Source of the DNA: Euglena gracilis | Lineage: Eukaryota; Euglenida; Euglenophyceae; Euglenales | Direction of reading: 5' to 3' | NCBI GenBank assembly: GCA_039621445.1 | Contig: CP154955.1 | Location: 2,958,017-3,022,016, forward strand | Length of the DNA stretch: 64,000 nt | In this document: piece after piece, positions 61,323 through 64,000 of the stretch | Layout: every line of letters starts with the position of its first letter | Position numbering within the stretch: the first letter of the stretch is position 1 | Program-made: the position numbers and the translations under genes | The notes under the pieces: generated by a model | The model's input: the letters and a program-made list of their open reading frames with translations, nothing else | Database searches by the model: none | What the model was told of the DNA's origin: nothing

Positions 61323-64000
61323 ACACTTTCTTGACCTCTGCGTCCTCCAGCTCTGTGAGCTCTCAGCCTGCAATACAGGCAGGCAACTCTTTCCTTTGGA
61401 AAGAAGTGATGAACTGGACTGCCAAAGGCTGCGAAAAGGTTTGTGTGCATTTTTTGCATACTTAGAAAGGAAACCGTCGGCATCTTTGTGGGCATGGTCG
61501 GTACAATTTTCGGTGCAGGAAAACCAGTGTGACCCGGCATCCAAACACGTGATTTGCATTTCAGTGCATGAAAAACCATGTACAGTGTACCTTGATTGAC
61601 TCTTTCCATTTTGTTGTCATCAACTCCAAAGCTGTGCAAATAACTTAGGTGAATTGAGGCGTGCTCATGTGGTCGCATACGTTGTTTTGCATATACACCA
61701 TTTCGGCTTGTTTATTGTTATATTTTGTTGAAGTGCAGTTTTTTGCAGTTTTTTTTGCAGTGCAGTTTTTGACTGACCTGTGTGCAATCCCCCCCCCTGC
61801 TGGGGGGGTCGAAAAACGCTCATTTCCGGCTTGAAAGCTGGTTTTTCCAGGTCCGAGAGGCAAAAAAAACCATCTTTTTGGGCAAAATTTTTTTCGATTT
61901 TTTTCGACTTTTTTCGATCCATTTTTGGCCCAAAATCCATGGGCTTCGCCAAAAACGGGCAAGGTTGGGTTTTGTTTTTGTATTTTGGGGGGGGGGTCCC
62001 AAAAACAACCCAAAAATTTTGGGCACCCCCCAAAAAACAAATCTTTGAGTCTGTACAAAAGCTGTTGAGCGGACTTAGAAGAATCCTCCTCTCAACAGCA
62101 GCCAGCCTGGACAATGCTTTCGTGTTTGAGGTATCACAGGTGGGCGCCTGTGGTATTTGCATTGGTGGGCACCACCAATGCAAAAAAGGACATAAAATTT
62201 TTGGTATTTCTCTCTGGCTTTTTTGCGGGGACCCAGTAAATTTGCTTAAACACCAGTGAATGCCACAACTCCCCAAAAAGCATACACCAGGAAGGCTAGG
62301 AATTGTTGTGCATCTTTATCTGATCCCTGCCAATTTCTTTGTGATGACATGTGTGAATTTTCTGCAAAAATTTTCATTGGGGGTGGTGCGGGTCACGGGG
62401 GGGGGGGTCACAGGGGGGTCACGGGGCGGGTCACAGGGGAAGTATGTCACTTTGCAGGTAGGGTTGCTCACTTTGCGGGAAAATCTTTTTTATTATTTAA
62501 TGGAAAAATTTCAAAAAATGCGGAAAATTGGAAATATTTCGATATTTCTCCATGGTAAAAAAATGACCCGGGATGGGGTGAACTTTGGGATGTTGGACTC
62601 CCTCCACCCAGGTGAAGTTCACTGTTTGAAAGTTCACCAGGGGGCAGGCTTCTGTTTAGGACTCCGGGGGGGAGGGAGGGGAGGGGGTCCCCCCCCCACC
62701 CACCCAGGGTGGCACGGGACCCCCCCCCCCGGGTTCATTGAAGGTTCGATTCTCGGGTCACAGGGGGGTCACGGGGGATCACGGGGGGTCACGGGGCAAG
62801 CATCCCCATTATAAAACTAATGGATTTTTATAGTGAGTTCATTATACACATTTAATTTGCATAGGTATGTGCTGTTTAGGGTTAATCGGCAATGGAGAAG
62901 GAGCTTGGTGTGACAATTGGCTCCTAACCAATTGCGGTCCACAGCCTTGTAAAATTTCTTGAATGCTGCCATGAAGGATGAAAAGGTTTTCAAAAGTGGG
63001 ACTAAAATAAGGGGGGGGTCCCAAAAACCAAAAATTTGGGCTTTTTTGGGTACCCCCCCCCAAACAAATTTTGGGGGGGTACCCAAAACCCAAAACCCAA
63101 CCTTGAAACGGGGAGCTGGGGGGGTCGAAAAGCACTCATTTTGGGCTCAAATTTTTTTCTGGGTCCAGGATGCCAAAAACATGGTTTTGGGCAAAGTTTT
63201 TTTTCCTCAATTGTTTCGATTTCCCCACCTTTTTAACCCAAAAATGGCGTACGGCTAAGTCAAAAGCAGGCCAAAACTGTGCAAAATGGCCAAAGTAGGC
63301 CGCAAAACGGCCGTAACTTGGGCCAGGTGGGGAGTTGCGGGGAAATCAAAATACCATTAGATAGGGCACTGTAAGGGCTTCAGTTTAGGTCTCCAGACAT
63401 TTGCTTTAATTTTTGCTTCATTTCTGAGATGTTTTCGAACATCGATTTTTTGATCCTGAAAAAGGCCCAAAATGGCCCCTGAAATGGGCCAAAATTGGCC
63501 GAAAAATGGCCGTCACTCGGGCACGACACGAAGAGTTGGGGGAAAGTAAAGCATGGATAGGGCATTCCAAGGGTTTCATTTTTGCTGTCCAGATATTTGT
63601 TTTGATTTTGCTTCATTGTTGAGATATTTTGGAAAGATCTATTTTTTTTTCAGCAAAAACAGCCAAAAAAACACCCCAAGATGGCCGTTTTGGGCTGCAA
63701 AAGCGTGCCAGATTATCGGCCAGGCGTGTTGGCGGCCAAAACAGTGAACGGAGGGGGGGGGGTGATAGAGGGTTATTTAGAGGGTACATTTCAGTGAGAC
63801 ATTTCCGGAGAAAATGTATGTTTTCTCGAGATATTTTCGAAAACTCAATTTTTTGACCGATTTTTGGACCCTGGAGAAAGGTAGAGTTGGAAGGGGGGGG
63901 GGGGGCGGGCCAATCCTACCCAGTTTGGACCCCTTCGCGGGTGATAATCCGCCGGTTCCCGAGGTGGCCCCGGGGGGGGGGGGGGGTTCGACTCCCCCTT
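61323..64000. repeat. 2.65-kb dispersed repeat, copy 2 (cut by window edge)
   Basis: Matches 26,093-28,743 throughout in the same orientation, with small indels in G/C runs and scattered substitutions. It starts at ACTTTCTTGACCTCTGCGTC, where copy 1 still encodes transposase upstream and this copy does not. The sequence left of 61,323 is unrelated to copy 1. Confidence 0.9.

Overview
The window is nuclear DNA from a eukaryote, most likely a protist or alga with a repeat-rich genome; I do not name a taxon. Coding sequence lies in short GC-rich exons of about 55-235 bp, flanked by GT..AG splice sites and separated by introns of 0.3-5.6 kb. Acceptors often follow long C tracts. There are no bacterial operons, and I recognised no rRNA, tRNA or CRISPR array. 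Most of the sequence is dispersed GC-rich repeats, runs of ten or more G or C, microsatellites and several classes of transposon.

Layout. (1) 0.8-1.6 kb: a rearranged relic of a DIRS-like tyrosine-recombinase retrotransposon. (2) 3.5-29.9 kb, + strand: a long gene. Eleven exons from 8,653 to the stop at 29,910, joined at mutually compatible phases, encode a serine-hydrolase domain of the FAM135/DUF676 family with its Ser-Asp-His residues in place. Two phase-compatible exons at 3.5-4.9 kb may be its start or a separate gene. Its introns hold a 307-bp hAT-type MITE that behaves as an in-frame intron, a 2.97-kb element with perfect terminal inverted repeats and arrays of TTTGCGCAAA palindromes, a fossil pogo-like transposase, and a 2.65-kb repeat that recurs at the right edge of the window. 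(3) 31.7-35.5 kb, + strand: three phase-compatible exons of an unidentified, partly membrane-embedded protein. The last exon runs into retrotransposon sequence. A hAT-type element with a palindromic Tc1/mariner-like element nested in it lies in this gene's first intron. (4) 35.5-47 kb: a cluster of DIRS-like elements. Element A is on the minus strand, element B on the plus strand head-to-head with A, and element C (4,544 bp, with inverted termini and an internal complementary region) is nested inside B. (5) 47-60 kb, minus strand: exons of a gene that I tentatively read as an O-fucosyltransferase-like glycosyltransferase. Four of them chain with compatible phases. hAT-type MITEs, TA microsatellites and a palindromic TA-inserted element lie among them. 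(6) 61.3-64 kb: the second copy of the large repeat, cut by the window edge.

The host genes show no obvious shared pathway. The main theme is how transposons build and break gene structure here: one MITE can be removed as an intron, one has duplicated a splice-donor-like sequence, and the DIRS cluster interrupts an exon. Function calls rest on motif recognition by eye. Exon edges rest on splice dinucleotides, phase continuity and GC-rich third codon positions, without transcript support.
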